A stretch of 64,000 bases of DNA from Loktanella sp. Alg231-35. GTDB lineage: Bacteria > Pseudomonadota > Alphaproteobacteria > Rhodobacterales > Rhodobacteraceae. The notes under the pieces were generated by a model, which worked only from the letters and a program-made list of their open reading frames with translations, did not search any database and was not told the DNA's origin. Numbering within the stretch: the stretch's first letter is position 1; each line of letters begins with the position of its first letter. The DNA is taken from contig NZ_FREV01000006.1 of NCBI RefSeq assembly GCF_900143545.1, positions 124,001 through 188,000 of the forward strand. The letters are read 5' to 3'. The translations under genes were made by a program, and so were the position numbers. This document shows, piece by piece, positions 63,849-64,000 of this stretch.

Positions 63849-64000
63849 ATGACCACAGGGTTTTTCTGGGACGAGCGTTGTTTTTGGCACGGCGGCGGTA
63901 ACTACGCAGGGATGGTGCCGGTTGGAGGATTGGTCCAACCGATGGACGGCGGCCTGCCGGAAAGCCCCGAGTCCAAGCGACGCCTGAAGAATCTCATTGA
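63849..64000 (+). CDS. Class II histone deacetylase / acetylpolyamine amidohydrolase-like, 5' part
   Basis: The first 50 residues only; the gene runs off the window. MTTGFFWDERCFWHGGG and the following GLVQPMDGGLPESPESKRRLKNLI fit the N-terminus of bacterial class II HDAC proteins, in which a W-x-E-R-x-x-W-H-type start precedes the zinc-dependent deacetylase core. The core, with its catalytic His and Asp, lies outside. Substrates in this group include acetylpolyamines and acylated small molecules. Confidence 0.75.
   Translation, partial: MTTGFFWDERCFWHGGGNYAGMVPVGGLVQPMDGGLPESPESKRRLKNLI

Noticed and set aside
1-64000. CRISPR arrays, insertion sequences, prophage or integrase genes
   Set aside because: I looked for regular direct repeats, transposase-like proteins and integrase motifs and saw none.

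Overview
The window looks like chromosomal DNA of a marine alphaproteobacterium of the Roseobacter group (Rhodobacterales). The evidence is a GcrA cell-cycle regulator, GC-rich codon use in most genes, DmdB-like and DmdC-like acyl-CoA enzymes, MeaB, a DUF6455 protein, and housekeeping proteins (LepA, RimO, PyrD, HrpB, L28, ArgF, ArgD, GlyA) of typical alphaproteobacterial form. I cannot name the genus with confidence. I see no tRNA, rRNA, CRISPR array, insertion sequence or phage gene. The first gene (puuD) and the last (a class II histone-deacetylase-like protein) are cut by the window edges.

Layout. 1-7 kb: the end of a urate hydroxylase, a membrane fatty-acid hydroxylase, a secreted 5'-nucleotidase, DUF952-pyrD, and a minus-strand operon of two PaaI-type thioesterases and a MATE exporter. 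7-18 kb: twin MerR regulators lead into a beta-oxidation block (acyl-CoA dehydrogenase, glutathione transferase, thiolase, NTF2-like protein, FadB-type fusion enzyme). A sulfotransferase/EamA pair and an acyl-CoA synthetase follow. 18-24 kb: a catalytically dead M48-like protein, then the tight nucleoside-salvage operon cdd-deoA-deoB-add-upp. 24-33 kb: a VOC/double-cupin protein divergent from malic enzyme, a YHS protein divergent from propionyl-CoA synthetase, nadK and glyA. 33-39 kb: an entericidin-like peptide and a patch where AT-richer accessory genes (DUF5343 plus HEPN-like pair, PD-(D/E)XK protein) sit on both sides of lepA. 39-49 kb: LMW phosphatase, sirtuin CobB, MeaB, PhyH-like dioxygenase, rpmB, hrpB, a sulfotransferase and the arginine genes argD-GNAT-argF. 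49-64 kb: mixed housekeeping and membrane genes, gcrA, a pentapeptide-repeat/channel-like protein, rimO, a SEFIR-domain protein, a YigZ-like protein, PPK2, DgkA, hemolysin III, GFA, and two M48 lipoprotein peptidases in tandem.

How the genes may work together. The acyl-CoA synthetase, dehydrogenase, hydratase/dehydrogenase and thiolase would take a carboxylic acid to acetyl-CoA. PrpE and MeaB belong to propionate/methylmalonyl-CoA use, and CobB is the kind of enzyme that reactivates acetylated acyl-CoA synthetases such as PrpE. The deo operon turns nucleosides into bases and pentose phosphates.

Most notable signals: (1) single accessory genes that look like defence or toxin modules, set between conserved genes: a HEPN-like gene after prpE, the DUF5343/HEPN pair, a PD-(D/E)XK protein, and a SEFIR protein with an unrecognised C-terminal domain; (2) a short palindromic repeat family beside several of these; (3) two genes (LMW phosphatase and YigZ) whose best start is CTG followed by AAA, each 7-9 nt after an AAGGG(G) ribosome binding site; (4) a perfect 22-bp palindrome between the cupin gene and maeB, and a cluster of inverted repeats upstream of prpE.
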